Source: a bacterium (GTDB lineage: Bacteria > Actinomycetota > Acidimicrobiia > Acidimicrobiales > Bin134). From it: a stretch of DNA of 64,000 nt. Position numbers and translations under genes: made by a program. The stretch spans positions 62,001-126,000 of the forward strand of contig JAPOVT010000046.1 in NCBI GenBank assembly GCA_026708015.1. Direction: 5' to 3'. The notes below the pieces were generated by a model. The model was not told where the DNA came from, ran no database searches, and saw only the letters and a program-made list of their open reading frames with translations. Shown here piece by piece: positions 1 through 9,646 of the stretch. The first letter of the stretch is position 1. Every line of letters begins with the position of its first letter.

Positions 1-101
1 GAGCGATACGTACAGCGGCTGGAGCCGCCATGCCTCGGTGAGCAGGCGGTGGACCTGGCTGGCGGCCCGCCCAATCCCGGCGTTGGCATTCTTGGCGCCG
101 T

Positions 102-105
<4 letters not shown>
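1..105 (-). CDS. ABC importer permease, N-terminal fragment
   Basis: Only the first 35 codons are inside the window; the gene continues past base 1. It starts with GTG, whose last two bases and the next base form the TGA stop of the upstream ATPase gene (GTGA overlap), so the two are translationally coupled. The visible peptide is a hydrophilic N-terminal leader ahead of the first membrane helix. In BMP-type nucleoside/simple-sugar importers the gene after the double ABC ATPase encodes a permease, so the identity comes mainly from position. Too little sequence is present to confirm the family. Confidence 0.6.
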
Positions 106-1646
<1,541 letters not shown>

Positions 1647-1807
1647 GCGCAGCCCAGGCTACGCCAAATGACGCCAGCTGCTACCCCATCCACGAGATGC
1701 TCAAGCTTCGAGTCCTTTCTCAAGGGTCCGAAATGTGCTCGAGAGGCCGATTGGAGAAGTGGCCGTCCACAGGCCGTTTCTCGTGAATGCCGTGATTACG
1801 ACTGTGG

Positions 1808-3421
1808 TCAGTGGACGCTGGCAGGCTCGTGTGTGGCAAGGTCGATGACATTGAAGAGCGACGGTGCATCGTGAGCCTCGCCCCACTGCTGCAAGAGTTG
1901 GTCGACTGCATGAGCAATCGCCGCAGCATTTAGGTGCTGACCGACTTTATCAAGAGCGGCACGCGCGTCTTTCTCGATACCTGCACGGTTGTGGCGAAGA
2001 ATGGCAGCGAGATCTACGCGCTGCAGAAGCTTCTTTGTCACGGGCCGCTTTGTGTCAGCGAACAGCAACGACTTGAGGAGGAGGGTTGTGGCTTCACTCG
2101 TCATCACACTGAGAAGGATGGCTGCCTCAGGCGCGGTCTCGCACGGCAGGAAGTACGACGTGTCGTCGAATAGGACGGGAGTACCCTCGCTTGGACCTAC
2201 GAGCTGGAACCGAGGGGTCTTATGGAGGCCAGAGACCGCGACCTTCCATGGTGCGAATGTGTAAGGCCCGATGCCGAACATTGAGAAAGCCGCTCGGTTT
2301 TGGTAGATCGATGACTTACGGGCAGCGAATTGTTCCGCGTGGGTCTGCAAATAGCCCCAGAGCTTGGGTGCTGTGTATCGGAGGCTCCTCGTCTCATCTG
2401 CGAGCGACCGCTGAGTCACGATCACATAGCGTTCTGGAGGCCTACCCTTGTTTATGTCTGAGCCCTTGAGGAGCGGGTAAACCCAGTCGTCTTCGACCTC
2501 AACGGCCTCGCCGAGCGCGTTGTGGAGTTTGCCGCCTTCGTCAGAGCGAAGCTCCATGGCAGCTGCCAAGTCGTGCTTGACGCCTTGTCGCCACTCGACT
2601 GGCGACGAACCGTCAAATTGGCGGGATGCAGCGTGAGCATTCACATCAGCGACAAGTGCGCCCTCAACCAGTCCCATGGTGCTCGTCGGGCAGCTTGCAT
2701 CTAGTGAATCGAAGACATGGCATTGGTAGTTGTGGCTAGCCCCATCGAGCCGAACAGCGAAGAGGCAGGCATCAACTGCTACCCCGAACGACTTCTTTGC
2801 GTCGATGCGCCACAGGAACGATTCAGCCACATGTAGATCCAGGTGGGCTGCCAGCGTGAGAACCCGGCGTGCGACGGAGGTTTTGCAAAGGAGCGCGATC
2901 GTCGGTTCTTCTCGACGCAATTCCGTAAGTAGCCGCATCCAGATGTACTCGGCGACGTCAAAGTTCGATTCACCCGTAAGCGCATCGATCCCCCGCACGG
3001 AACGCAAGTTCGTGCGATCGGGAATCTGGACTGAGTCCATTGCGCCGAGGTCAGACAACGTGACCCATGGCGGATTCCCGAGGACCAGCAGTGGCCCATC
3101 CATCTCCCATTGGAGCTTGCCCAAGTCGTGGCGGAACATGTCACCCACCTCGACTCGCCACGTAACGTCTTTGGTGGCCGAGCAGTTGAGATGGTGGCGC
3201 GCGACATCGGCATGGGCAGGTTGTATCTCTACTCCCACCATTTCGATGGATGGCTCAAAAATCGAAGCAGCAGCGAGCATGAAGCTCCCCTGGCCACATG
3301 TCGGTTCCAGTACCCGGCGCGTTCCACGCTGGATCGTCGCCAAAACTTGAGTGCACTCCACTGCGAGCTCCCTAGGCGTCTGGAAGTCGCCGAGTTCCTT
3401 ACGAGATGAGGTCTTGGACAC
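1808..3421 (-). CDS. Putative N6-adenine DNA methyltransferase of a restriction-modification pair
   Basis: This class I SAM-dependent methyltransferase is about 537 aa. After a short basic leader it shows the SAM-binding motif LEPTCGQGSF and the amino-methylase catalytic motif NPPW (about residue 115), typical of gamma-type adenine methylases. The long C-terminal half would carry target recognition. I chose the GTG at 3421 because an AGGAGGGG Shine-Dalgarno sits about 7 bases upstream; the frame stays open back to 3481 but with no comparable site. It overlaps the upstream putative endonuclease by 23 bases, implying coupled expression. The pair interrupts a BMP transporter operon in the same orientation, a sign of insertion. 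Sequence specificity is unknown. Confidence 0.75.
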   Translation of the reverse strand: MSKTSSRKELGDFQTPRELAVECTQVLATIQRGTRRVLEPTCGQGSFMLAAASIFEPSIEMVGVEIQPAHADVARHHLNCSATKDVTWRVEVGDMFRHDLGKLQWEMDGPLLVLGNPPWVTLSDLGAMDSVQIPDRTNLRSVRGIDALTGESNFDVAEYIWMRLLTELRREEPTIALLCKTSVARRVLTLAAHLDLHVAESFLWRIDAKKSFGVAVDACLFAVRLDGASHNYQCHVFDSLDASCPTSTMGLVEGALVADVNAHAASRQFDGSSPVEWRQGVKHDLAAAMELRSDEGGKLHNALGEAVEVEDDWVYPLLKGSDINKGRPPERYVIVTQRSLADETRSLRYTAPKLWGYLQTHAEQFAARKSSIYQNRAAFSMFGIGPYTFAPWKVAVSGLHKTPRFQLVGPSEGTPVLFDDTSYFLPCETAPEAAILLSVMTSEATTLLLKSLLFADTKRPVTKKLLQRVDLAAILRHNRAGIEKDARAALDKVGQHLNAAAIAHAVDQLLQQWGEAHDAPSLFNVIDLATHEPASVH

Positions 3422-4055
3422 CGTCGACCCCTCCTGCGTTTGCGATTGCGTGGCCATACTGAAGCCGCCACTGAAGGGCATTGCTGATTGTGATGTAACC
3501 CTGTGTCGGGGGTTCGCTGAGAACTCGTTCGGCCAAGGCCGTGCGACCGATTTCGTCTAGCGGCAGATTTCGGTCTTCCATGAAGGCAACGAGGTCGTCG
3601 ACATTTCCGCCGCGGTCGAGGATCTCAAGGATTCCTGTCGTCGTCTGGTAGTCGCCGGTCCTAGACCGGTCGATGAACAGTGCGTGGCGAACATCGATGG
3701 CAGCAGACTGGGTCTCGTGGGTGTCGGTTTTTTCGTAAACAAACACGAGCAGGTCGTAGCCCAGCCCGAAGATCTTTTGCGATGCGTCGCGAAACGGGCA
3801 CGATGACTGCGGTTGTCTGAGAAATGTCGCCTTGAGATCAACTTCCAGTTCAGGAAAGTCGATTCCGCGAGCCGCGTTTCCAGGCTCATACGCGTACCGC
3901 TCTGCGAGGAACTCGTTGAAGCTCTCCTCGACCCAGGTGCCCAGCGCCTTGCCGTCTGTCGTGCCGAACAATTCGGGAATCGGTGTGCCGCGAAGTGACT
4001 CGGAGAACTCGGCAGCCGCTGTCTTCAAGCCATCAAGTTCTAGCGAGCTTGACAT
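3399..4055 (-). CDS. Putative type II restriction endonuclease (PD-(D/E)XK-like)
   Basis: This 218-aa protein has no family I can name. Around residues 65-77 it reads IDFPELEVDLKAT, an acidic strand ending in D-x-K preceded by E/D residues, with an upstream helix containing VEESFNEFLAERY. That layout matches the catalytic core of PD-(D/E)XK nucleases. It directly precedes and overlaps a DNA adenine methyltransferase, the usual arrangement of a type II restriction-modification pair. The ATG at 4055 is preferred over the adjacent GTG at 4058. The nuclease call is inference from motif and neighbour; an accessory specificity protein is the alternative. Confidence 0.5.
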   Translation of the reverse strand: MSSSLELDGLKTAAAEFSESLRGTPIPELFGTTDGKALGTWVEESFNEFLAERYAYEPGNAARGIDFPELEVDLKATFLRQPQSSCPFRDASQKIFGLGYDLLVFVYEKTDTHETQSAAIDVRHALFIDRSRTGDYQTTTGILEILDRGGNVDDLVAFMEDRNLPLDEIGRTALAERVLSEPPTQGYITISNALQWRLQYGHAIANAGGVDGVQDLIS

Positions 4056-4188
4056 CACTAGAGGCTACGTCCTGGCGCGCACTGCGTCATGCCCCCATAT
4101 TAGGAGCACCCTATGACATCCTCTGGACAAACAAATCCGAGGCTAGTGGACATGCTTGGCACTCTTGTCTAAGCCCCTCGCGAAAGAC

Positions 4189-4212
4189 GGCGGCTGAGAT
4201 CGCTCAGCCGCC
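4189..4212 (-). terminator. Perfect 10-bp stem, 4-base loop hairpin after the BMP gene
   Basis: GGCGGCTGAG and CTCAGCCGCC form a perfect GC-rich stem around the tetraloop ATCG, 22 bases beyond the stop of the BMP lipoprotein gene. Read on the minus strand the hairpin is followed by a short T-rich stretch (GTCTTTCG), weak for a classical intrinsic terminator. It would separate BMP transcription from the downstream methyltransferase/endonuclease pair. Confidence 0.55.
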
Positions 4213-4234
4213 GCCCTTCATTGAATGTGGTGGG

Positions 4235-5473
4235 TCAGTCGCAGAGGGAGCCTTCGCCTATGAACAGGCCGTCGATGCCGCACACACCGGTGTTGATGCT
4301 GCCGGCGGCCAGTCCGGCCCGCACCCGCTCCACGTTGGCGGCCGCTTCGGCGCTCACCGCGGCGTCGTGGAATGGGGCGTAAGTGATGCCCAAGTTCTCG
4401 GCGGTCAGCACGAATGGCCCACCGGCGAAGGTGCCTTGGATGGTGGTGGCGATGTTGCGGAACACCGACAGGTCAACCCGCTTGATGGCTGAGCTGGCCA
4501 GATGCTCCGAACCAGGAGCCGTACCGCCGTTGAAGGTGGTGTAGTACTCGTCCTGGTCCACGCCGATGCCCCAGGCCCCGGCTTCAGCGGCGGCCTTTAT
4601 GCCGCCGGAGCCGGTGGGACCGCCGGCGCCGAAGATCACATCAGCGCCGTCGCCGATGAACTGCTGGGCGTCAGACGCGCCCTTGGCCGGATCGGTGAAG
4701 CTCTCGTTGTACACCGACAGCACCTGGATGTCGGGGTTGATGTACTTGGCACCGGCCTCGTAGCCGTTGACGAACTTCACCACCGGGGGTACGTCCTCGC
4801 GGCCGGCAACCACGCCGACCACGCCCGACTGGCTGAGCGAGGCGGCCAGGGCACCGGCGATAAAGCCGCCCTCGTGCTCGTTGAACAGAACGCCCACGTA
4901 GTTGGACGGGTACTCGGGGTGCCACTGGTCGATGCCGATGTAGTTGATGTTGGGGTTCTCCTCGGCCGCCGCCATGGTGTCGGTGCCGAGCAGGAAGCCC
5001 ACGGTGATGAGCACGTCGGGGTTCTCGCTGGCCGAGGTGCTCAAGTTGGCGTCGTAGTCGGCCTCTGATGCGGTTTCGATGACGCTGGTGTCCTCGATGC
5101 CGAAGCACTCGGCCGCTCCGACCATGCCCTCGTAGGCGAACTGGTTGAACGTGCCGTCGTCCACCTTGCCGATGTCGGTGACCATGTTCACCTGGAAGCC
5201 GTCGGGGGCTTGAATGCCGCCCCACGCTTCGCATTCCTCCTCCAACGAGATCAAAGCCCCAGAAGGCGCCATTGGCGCCTCAGGCTCCGGCGCTTCGGTT
5301 GGTTCGGGGGCTGGGGCCTCAGTGGGCTCAGGCTCCGGCGCTTCGGTTGGTGCCGGAGCCTCGGTAGGCGCGGGCGCTGGAGCCGATTCCGAATCGTCGT
5401 CGTTGCCGCAGCTGGCCGCTACCAGGGCCAGGCAAAACAGCAGGGCGAACAAAGCAATGAGTTTCTTGCGCAT
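4235..5473 (-). CDS. BMP-family substrate-binding lipoprotein
   Basis: This 412-aa exported solute-binding protein is of the basic membrane protein (BMP/PnrA-like) family that feeds nucleosides to ABC importers. It has a lysine-rich start, a hydrophobic segment and lipobox LVAASC, so it should be lipid-anchored at cysteine 22. A low-complexity Ala/Pro/Glu/Thr linker (about residues 28-70, with repeats of EAPEP and TEAPAP) tethers the domain to the membrane. The BMP domain begins at GFQVNMVTDIGKVDDGTF. The matching ATPase and permease lie downstream on the same strand beyond the methyltransferase/endonuclease pair. A hairpin follows its stop codon. Confidence 0.9.
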   Translation of the reverse strand: MRKKLIALFALLFCLALVAASCGNDDDSESAPAPAPTEAPAPTEAPEPEPTEAPAPEPTEAPEPEAPMAPSGALISLEEECEAWGGIQAPDGFQVNMVTDIGKVDDGTFNQFAYEGMVGAAECFGIEDTSVIETASEADYDANLSTSASENPDVLITVGFLLGTDTMAAAEENPNINYIGIDQWHPEYPSNYVGVLFNEHEGGFIAGALAASLSQSGVVGVVAGREDVPPVVKFVNGYEAGAKYINPDIQVLSVYNESFTDPAKGASDAQQFIGDGADVIFGAGGPTGSGGIKAAAEAGAWGIGVDQDEYYTTFNGGTAPGSEHLASSAIKRVDLSVFRNIATTIQGTFAGGPFVLTAENLGITYAPFHDAAVSAEAAANVERVRAGLAAGSINTGVCGIDGLFIGEGSLCD

Positions 5474-5555
5474 CTGAACCCCTCCGTCTGATGCCAGTGG
5501 TTGGACTCACGAGGCTAGTTCAGGGAGACGACAATCACAGTGTCGGACCAGTGAG

Positions 5556-5582
5556 TTGGCAGAGCCTCAAAGTGTCTACGCT
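5556..5582 (+). promoter_or_regulatory. Likely promoter of a leaderless SDR gene
   Basis: TTGGCA (5556-5561) and TACGCT (5577-5582) are separated by 15 bases. The -10-like hexamer ends 6 bases before the ATG at 5589 and no Shine-Dalgarno intervenes, so transcription would begin at or within a base or two of the start codon. Confidence 0.5.
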
Positions 5583-5588
5583 GTCGCC

Positions 5589-6326
5589 ATGACAAGGCTT
5601 GCAGGAAAGACAGCCATCGTTACCGGCGCGGCCCGGGGCACGGGTTCGGTGATCGCCCAGATGTTCCGGGACGAAGGGGCAGTGGTGGTGGCCACCGACA
5701 TTGCCGAGGGCGACGGAATCGTCAAACTCGACGTGACTAACGAGGCCCACTGGGACGAGGTGGTGAGCGGCATGGAGCAGGTGGACGTGCTGGTCAACAA
5801 CGCGGCCATCTTGCACATGGGACCCATCGAGCGCACCTCAGCCGACATCTACCGCCAAGTGTTGGACGTGAACCTGGTGGGGCCATTCTTGGGTATGCGG
5901 GCGGTGATCGGTCCGATGCGAGCGGCCGGGGGCGGTTCGATCGTCAACATCAGCTCCATTGATGGGCTCATCGGCATGAACGGGATTTCCGCCTACGGAG
6001 CCAGCAAGTTCGGCCTCGGCGGGCTGATGCGCTGCGCCGCCCTGGAGTTGGGCCGATCCGGCATCCGGGTCAACAACGTGTGTCCCGCGGGCGGCAACCC
6101 GGCCATGTACGCCCAGTGGTTTGACCAGATGATGGCGTTTATGGATGAGACGGCGGCCTACTCTGACAATCGGGGCATCCCCGGCGAGGTTCCCTTGGAG
6201 TGCATCGCCGCCGCCGCGCTGTTTCTGGCCTCCGACGAGTCTTCCCATATCACCGGGGCCGACTTGCCGGTGGACGGCGGTGCGGCCGCCGGAGTGGTCA
6301 TCGAGGGCTTGAACCGCCTGGAGTGA
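5589..6326 (+). CDS. Short-chain dehydrogenase/reductase (SDR)
   Basis: This 245-aa classical SDR is an NAD(P)-dependent oxidoreductase. The Rossmann cofactor motif TGAARGTG is near residue 15, NNAA marks the central strand, the catalytic serine lies in NISSIDG, and YGASK gives the Tyr-Lys pair. The C-terminal ITGADLPVDGG is typical of 3-hydroxysteroid/3-oxoacyl-type SDRs. I chose the ATG at 5589 rather than the in-frame start 33 bases upstream because the family begins just before the glycine motif and a -10-like hexamer lies 6 bases ahead. It diverges from the BMP gene. The substrate is not predictable. Confidence 0.88.
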   Translation: MTRLAGKTAIVTGAARGTGSVIAQMFRDEGAVVVATDIAEGDGIVKLDVTNEAHWDEVVSGMEQVDVLVNNAAILHMGPIERTSADIYRQVLDVNLVGPFLGMRAVIGPMRAAGGGSIVNISSIDGLIGMNGISAYGASKFGLGGLMRCAALELGRSGIRVNNVCPAGGNPAMYAQWFDQMMAFMDETAAYSDNRGIPGEVPLECIAAAALFLASDESSHITGADLPVDGGAAAGVVIEGLNRLE

Positions 6327-6401
6327 CCGAAGTCTCATTCCGGTCTGTCGGCAGTAACATTCAAGAAGCCGCAACAGCCAAGGGCGGCTGAGGAGGAAGA
6401 G

Positions 6402-7538
6402 ATGGCTCCACCTGTTCGCACCGACGAGGAAATCATCGGTCGCGCCAACGTCAACGACATCGACACCATCATCGACATCTCTCGAACCAACAGCGACGTC
6501 ACCTCGATAATCCACGCCGTTCAGGACAACAGCGACGCTCTGTTCACCTGGGACTACGCCAAGGGGGCTCGGCCCCAACTGGAGCGCCTGTACGAGAAGG
6601 CCAAGACATCGCAATGGAATGCTCAAACCGACCTGGACTGGTCGATTGAGGTGGACCCCTATGAGGCGTTTTCCGTCTTCTCCGAGTCCAATTTCACTCC
6701 CGAGTTCGAGCGCGACAAGAGCCGCCGTCTGCCCACTGACAACTGGGGCGATGCGGAGTGGCGGGAGTTCTCTCTGGAGACCTTCAAATGGCGCATGAGC
6801 CAGTTCCTCCACGGCGAGCAGGGGGCCCTGTTGTGTACGGCCAAGATCGTCGAGACCGTTCCGTGGATCGACGCCAAGTACTACGCCGCCACCCAGGTGG
6901 TGGACGAGGCCCGACATGTGGAGGTGTTCGGCCAGTACATCGACACCAAGCTGGGCGACTCATATCCGATCAACGTCCACCTCAAGATGCTGCTCGACGA
7001 CATCATCAACGACAGCCGCTGGGACATGACCTATCTGGGCATGCAGATCATGGTGGAGGGCCTGGCCCTGGCCGCCTTCGGCTTCATGCATCAGCTCACC
7101 CCCGAGCCGCTGCTCAAGCAGCTCCTCCGCTATGTGATGGCCGATGAGGCCCGCCATGTGGCCTTCGGCGTGCTCAGCCTCCAGGAGTTCTACAGCGAGC
7201 TGACTGTGGCCGAGCTGCGAGAGCGCCAGGAGTTTGCGTTCGAGGCTGCGGTGCGGATGCGCGACCGGTTCTTGTCCCAAGAGGTGTGGGAGCGCTTGGG
7301 CGTGCCGGTGCGGCCCATGGTGGAGAACTTCCTGTCGTTGCCCGCCGAACAGAAGCCGTTCCAGAACATCCTGTTCTCCAAGATCGTGCCCAACTGCAAG
7401 AAGCTGGGACTGTTAGATGCCGGCGACGGCTGGCTGCGCCGCCGCTTTGAGGAGATCCACGTCATCGAGTTCGAAGACTGGGTGGACACCGGCGAAGAAT
7501 ACGAGGACTTCCAGATCGAGGAGGCCGCTGCGGTCTGA
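6402..7538 (+). CDS. Ferritin-like diiron protein
   Basis: This 378-aa helical protein carries two DEARHV motifs (about residues 167 and 247) with upstream glutamates in IVETVPWID and VEGLALAAF. Together these give the E...ExxH and E...ExxH ligand set of ferritin-like carboxylate-bridged diiron proteins (ribonucleotide-reductase-R2-like, AurF-like or desaturase-like oxygenases). A strong Shine-Dalgarno (GAGGAGGAAG) precedes the ATG, and TAACAT at 6355-6360 may be its -10 element. It lies 75 bases after the SDR, so the two could be consecutive genes of an oxidative pathway. The reaction is not determinable from sequence. Confidence 0.8.
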   Translation: MAPPVRTDEEIIGRANVNDIDTIIDISRTNSDVTSIIHAVQDNSDALFTWDYAKGARPQLERLYEKAKTSQWNAQTDLDWSIEVDPYEAFSVFSESNFTPEFERDKSRRLPTDNWGDAEWREFSLETFKWRMSQFLHGEQGALLCTAKIVETVPWIDAKYYAATQVVDEARHVEVFGQYIDTKLGDSYPINVHLKMLLDDIINDSRWDMTYLGMQIMVEGLALAAFGFMHQLTPEPLLKQLLRYVMADEARHVAFGVLSLQEFYSELTVAELRERQEFAFEAAVRMRDRFLSQEVWERLGVPVRPMVENFLSLPAEQKPFQNILFSKIVPNCKKLGLLDAGDGWLRRRFEEIHVIEFEDWVDTGEEYEDFQIEEAAAV

Positions 7539-7569
7539 ATTGGCGTCGCCGCGGTCTAGGCCGCCGCGG

Positions 7570-8019
7570 CTACCGATCGCACTTCGTTGTGCCCGGCCAG
7601 CGGATGCGATAGCGGTTGTTGGCCACCAGGCGATAAGTCCAGCCAGCGAGCGGGCTGATTGGGCCCAAGGTGAGCAGGCGGCCCAGCGCGGGCCAAGGGG
7701 CGCGCATGGCCCGTAAGGATTTGGCGATGCAACGGTGCTCGTCGAAGCGGGTGCCGTCGGGGTCGATCCACCAGGCAGAGCGAGTCACGTCGTCGTCGGA
7801 GAGTCCGAGGGCGGCCAGGTCGGTTTGCTGGGAGGGGACCACCAGGTAATCGCTGCTCAGCCGACGCTCGACCCAGCGGGCGGTCGCGGTGCAGAACCCG
7901 CAGTCGCCGTCGTAGATCAGCGTGCCCGCAGAGAGGGGCGAAGGGAAAGGGTTGGGTCCAGTTGCTTCGTCCGGCGGCGTTGACAGGGGAGATCTCGGTT
8001 CAGCTGTTGCGCCCGGCAT
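7570..8019 (-). CDS. DCC-family (DUF393) thiol-disulfide oxidoreductase-like protein
   Basis: This is about 149 aa. The family-defining motif YDGDCGFC occurs near residues 36-43, followed by a short predicted thioredoxin-like fold; the CxxC pair suggests redox chemistry. No in-frame ATG or GTG is available after the end of the bL37 gene. The start is therefore most likely the ATG at 8019 (or 8034), inside the last codons of bL37, giving a 20-35 base overlap and probable translational coupling. The N-terminal 30 residues are proline/serine-rich. The cellular role of DCC proteins is poorly defined. Confidence 0.7.
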   Translation of the reverse strand: MPGATAEPRSPLSTPPDEATGPNPFPSPLSAGTLIYDGDCGFCTATARWVERRLSSDYLVVPSQQTDLAALGLSDDDVTRSAWWIDPDGTRFDEHRCIAKSLRAMRAPWPALGRLLTLGPISPLAGWTYRLVANNRYRIRWPGTTKCDR

Positions 8020-8089
8020 TGGGCTTCCGCCCATGGTTGGCCTTCTTGCGCCTTGCTCGGGCCTTGCGTTTTTGGGTGCGCTTCGACAT
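8000..8089 (-). CDS. Ribosomal protein bL37
   Basis: This 29-aa, extremely basic peptide was found by reading the minus strand. It starts ATG-TCG-AAG-CGC after a GGAGG Shine-Dalgarno 5 bases upstream and ends near the motif NHGRKPNA. That C-terminal signature matches bL37, the small large-subunit protein described in mycobacteria (NHGKRPNA there). It is too short for most gene callers. It is divergent from ychF and overlaps the following DCC gene. A generic basic peptide is the alternative, but ribosome site plus motif make bL37 the best call. Confidence 0.78.
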   Translation of the reverse strand: MSKRTQKRKARARRKKANHGRKPNAGRNS

Positions 8090-8128
8090 TCAAACCTCCG
8101 CGTCTCTAGAAAGACTACCGACTCCAGG

Positions 8129-8134
8129 TAGCGT
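8129..8134 (+). promoter_or_regulatory. -10-like element before ychF
   Basis: TAGCGT ends 9 bases before the GTG start of ychF with no Shine-Dalgarno between, consistent with a leaderless or near-leaderless transcript. No clear -35 is seen. The 54-base gap to the divergent bL37 start must hold both promoters. Confidence 0.4.
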
Positions 8135-8143
8135 GAACGACCC

Positions 8144-9220
8144 GTGGAACGCTTCGGGTTCGTCGGTCTGCCCAACTCCGGCAAGTCTTCCCTATACAAC
8201 GCCTTGATCGGGTCAGACGTGCTGGCCGCCCCCTACGCTTTCGCCACCACCGACTCCAACGTAGGCGTGGCCAAGGTTGTGGATCCCCGCCTTGATGCCA
8301 TAGCCCAGCTAAGCGGCTCCCGCACCGTGACGCCGGCCAGCGTGCAGTTCACCGATATCGGGGGTCTGGTGGAGGGGGCCAGCCGGGGCGAGGGGCTGGG
8401 TAACCGCTTTCTGGCCGGCATCCGTGAGGTGGACGCGGTGGTGTACGTGCTCCGAGCCTTTGCCCACCCCGACGTGCCCGGGCCCACCGACCCCTTGGAG
8501 CACCTGCGGGTGCTGGAGATCGAGTTGACGCTGGCCGACTTGGAGTCGGTTGAGAACCGGCTGGTCAAGCGGCGCAAGTCTGCGGTCCAAGACCGCTCGC
8601 TGGCCGGGGAAGTGGCTGCTTTGGAAGCCGCCGCCGACGTGCTGGGCGAGGGTATCCCCATCTACCGCAGCGATTTGGCTTCCAGCCAGCGGGCCGACCT
8701 GCGGGAGAGCTTCCTGCTCACCAATCGCCCGGTGCTGGCGGTGGTCAACATCGGGGAGGACCAGCTTGACGACGCCGAATCTGTGATCGAACCGGTGGCC
8801 GTCGAGCTTGACGGCCGGGCTGGGGTAATGGCGGTGTGCGTGCAGCTCGAAGCCGAAGCCTCCCAGCTCTCCGCTGAGGAACGGGCCGAGATGCTCCAGG
8901 GACTGGGCTTGGGCGAGGGGGCCTTGGGCCGGTTCACCCATGCGGCCTACGACCTATTGGGCTTGCGGACCTTCTTCACCACTGGCGACAAGGAGACCCG
9001 GGCTTGGACCTTCCGCATGGGGGCCACTGCCCCCGAAGCTGCGGGCCGGATCCACACCGACTTCCAGAGAGGGTTCATCCGGGCCGACGTGATTGGCTGG
9101 CAGGAGCTGCTGGAAGCGGGCGGCTGGACCAAATCCAAGGAACTGGGCGTGATGCGCACCGAGGGCCGCGACTACCCGGTGGCCGACGGCGACGTGATGG
9201 AGATCCGCTTCAACGTCTAA
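8144..9220 (+). CDS. ychF: YchF/OLA1-family ribosome-associated P-loop NTPase
   Basis: This 358-aa OBG-like ATPase is a TRAFAC-class cytoplasmic protein that binds ribosomes and prefers ATP. P-loop GLPNSGKSS at residues 7-15, the FATTDSNVG switch region and the DIGGLVEGAS G3 region are clear. The usual NKxD is replaced by VVNIGEDQ, as expected for YchF rather than a true GTPase. A coiled-coil insertion follows (about 125-195), and the C-terminal TGS-type domain ends with a MRTEGRDYPVADGDVMEIRF-like segment. It starts with GTG. Length matches the family (about 360 aa). Confidence 0.95.
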   Translation: MERFGFVGLPNSGKSSLYNALIGSDVLAAPYAFATTDSNVGVAKVVDPRLDAIAQLSGSRTVTPASVQFTDIGGLVEGASRGEGLGNRFLAGIREVDAVVYVLRAFAHPDVPGPTDPLEHLRVLEIELTLADLESVENRLVKRRKSAVQDRSLAGEVAALEAAADVLGEGIPIYRSDLASSQRADLRESFLLTNRPVLAVVNIGEDQLDDAESVIEPVAVELDGRAGVMAVCVQLEAEASQLSAEERAEMLQGLGLGEGALGRFTHAAYDLLGLRTFFTTGDKETRAWTFRMGATAPEAAGRIHTDFQRGFIRADVIGWQELLEAGGWTKSKELGVMRTEGRDYPVADGDVMEIRFNV

Positions 9221-9253
9221 CCGAGGCAATCGGCGCAACTTTCTCTTGAACAA

Positions 9254-9628
9254 ATGCCGCAGGAGTTGGAAAATCAACCCATGGCGTGGCTCGTCTGCAA
9301 CGACCGGGTGCTGGCCACCGTGGAGATCGCCACGGGATGGCGGGAGCGGGCCCTTGGGCTGTTGGGCCGAGACGAGTTCGACAAAGCACTGCTGCTCCGT
9401 CCGGCGTTCTCGGTGCATACCTTGGGTATGCGCTTTCCCATTGACGTGGCTTACCTGGACCGCGATCTCGTTGTGTTGAAGGCGGCCACCATGGGCCGCT
9501 TTCGGATCGGCCTGCCGGTGTGGCGAGCCCGGGCAGTGCTGGAAGCTGAGGCCGGTTCGTTTGCCCGCTGGGGCCTAAAGCCCGGCGATCACCTGCAAGT
9601 GCGGCAAACTGCTAGTGAGTGGGGTTGA
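9254..9628 (+). CDS. DUF192 family protein
   Basis: This 124-aa protein carries the DUF192 signature: RALGLLGRD, then FSVHTLGMRFPIDVAYLD, then AVLEAEAGSFARWGLKPGD. The family is small, beta-rich and usually exported or membrane-associated with unknown function; here no signal peptide is visible. The start could be the ATG at 9254 or the internal ATG at 9281, which would remove nine polar residues. It lies between ychF and rsmI in the same direction with short gaps, so it is likely co-transcribed. Confidence 0.82.
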   Translation: MPQELENQPMAWLVCNDRVLATVEIATGWRERALGLLGRDEFDKALLLRPAFSVHTLGMRFPIDVAYLDRDLVVLKAATMGRFRIGLPVWRARAVLEAEAGSFARWGLKPGDHLQVRQTASEWG

Positions 9629-9646
9629 GCGAGCCAGGGAGGAAGC

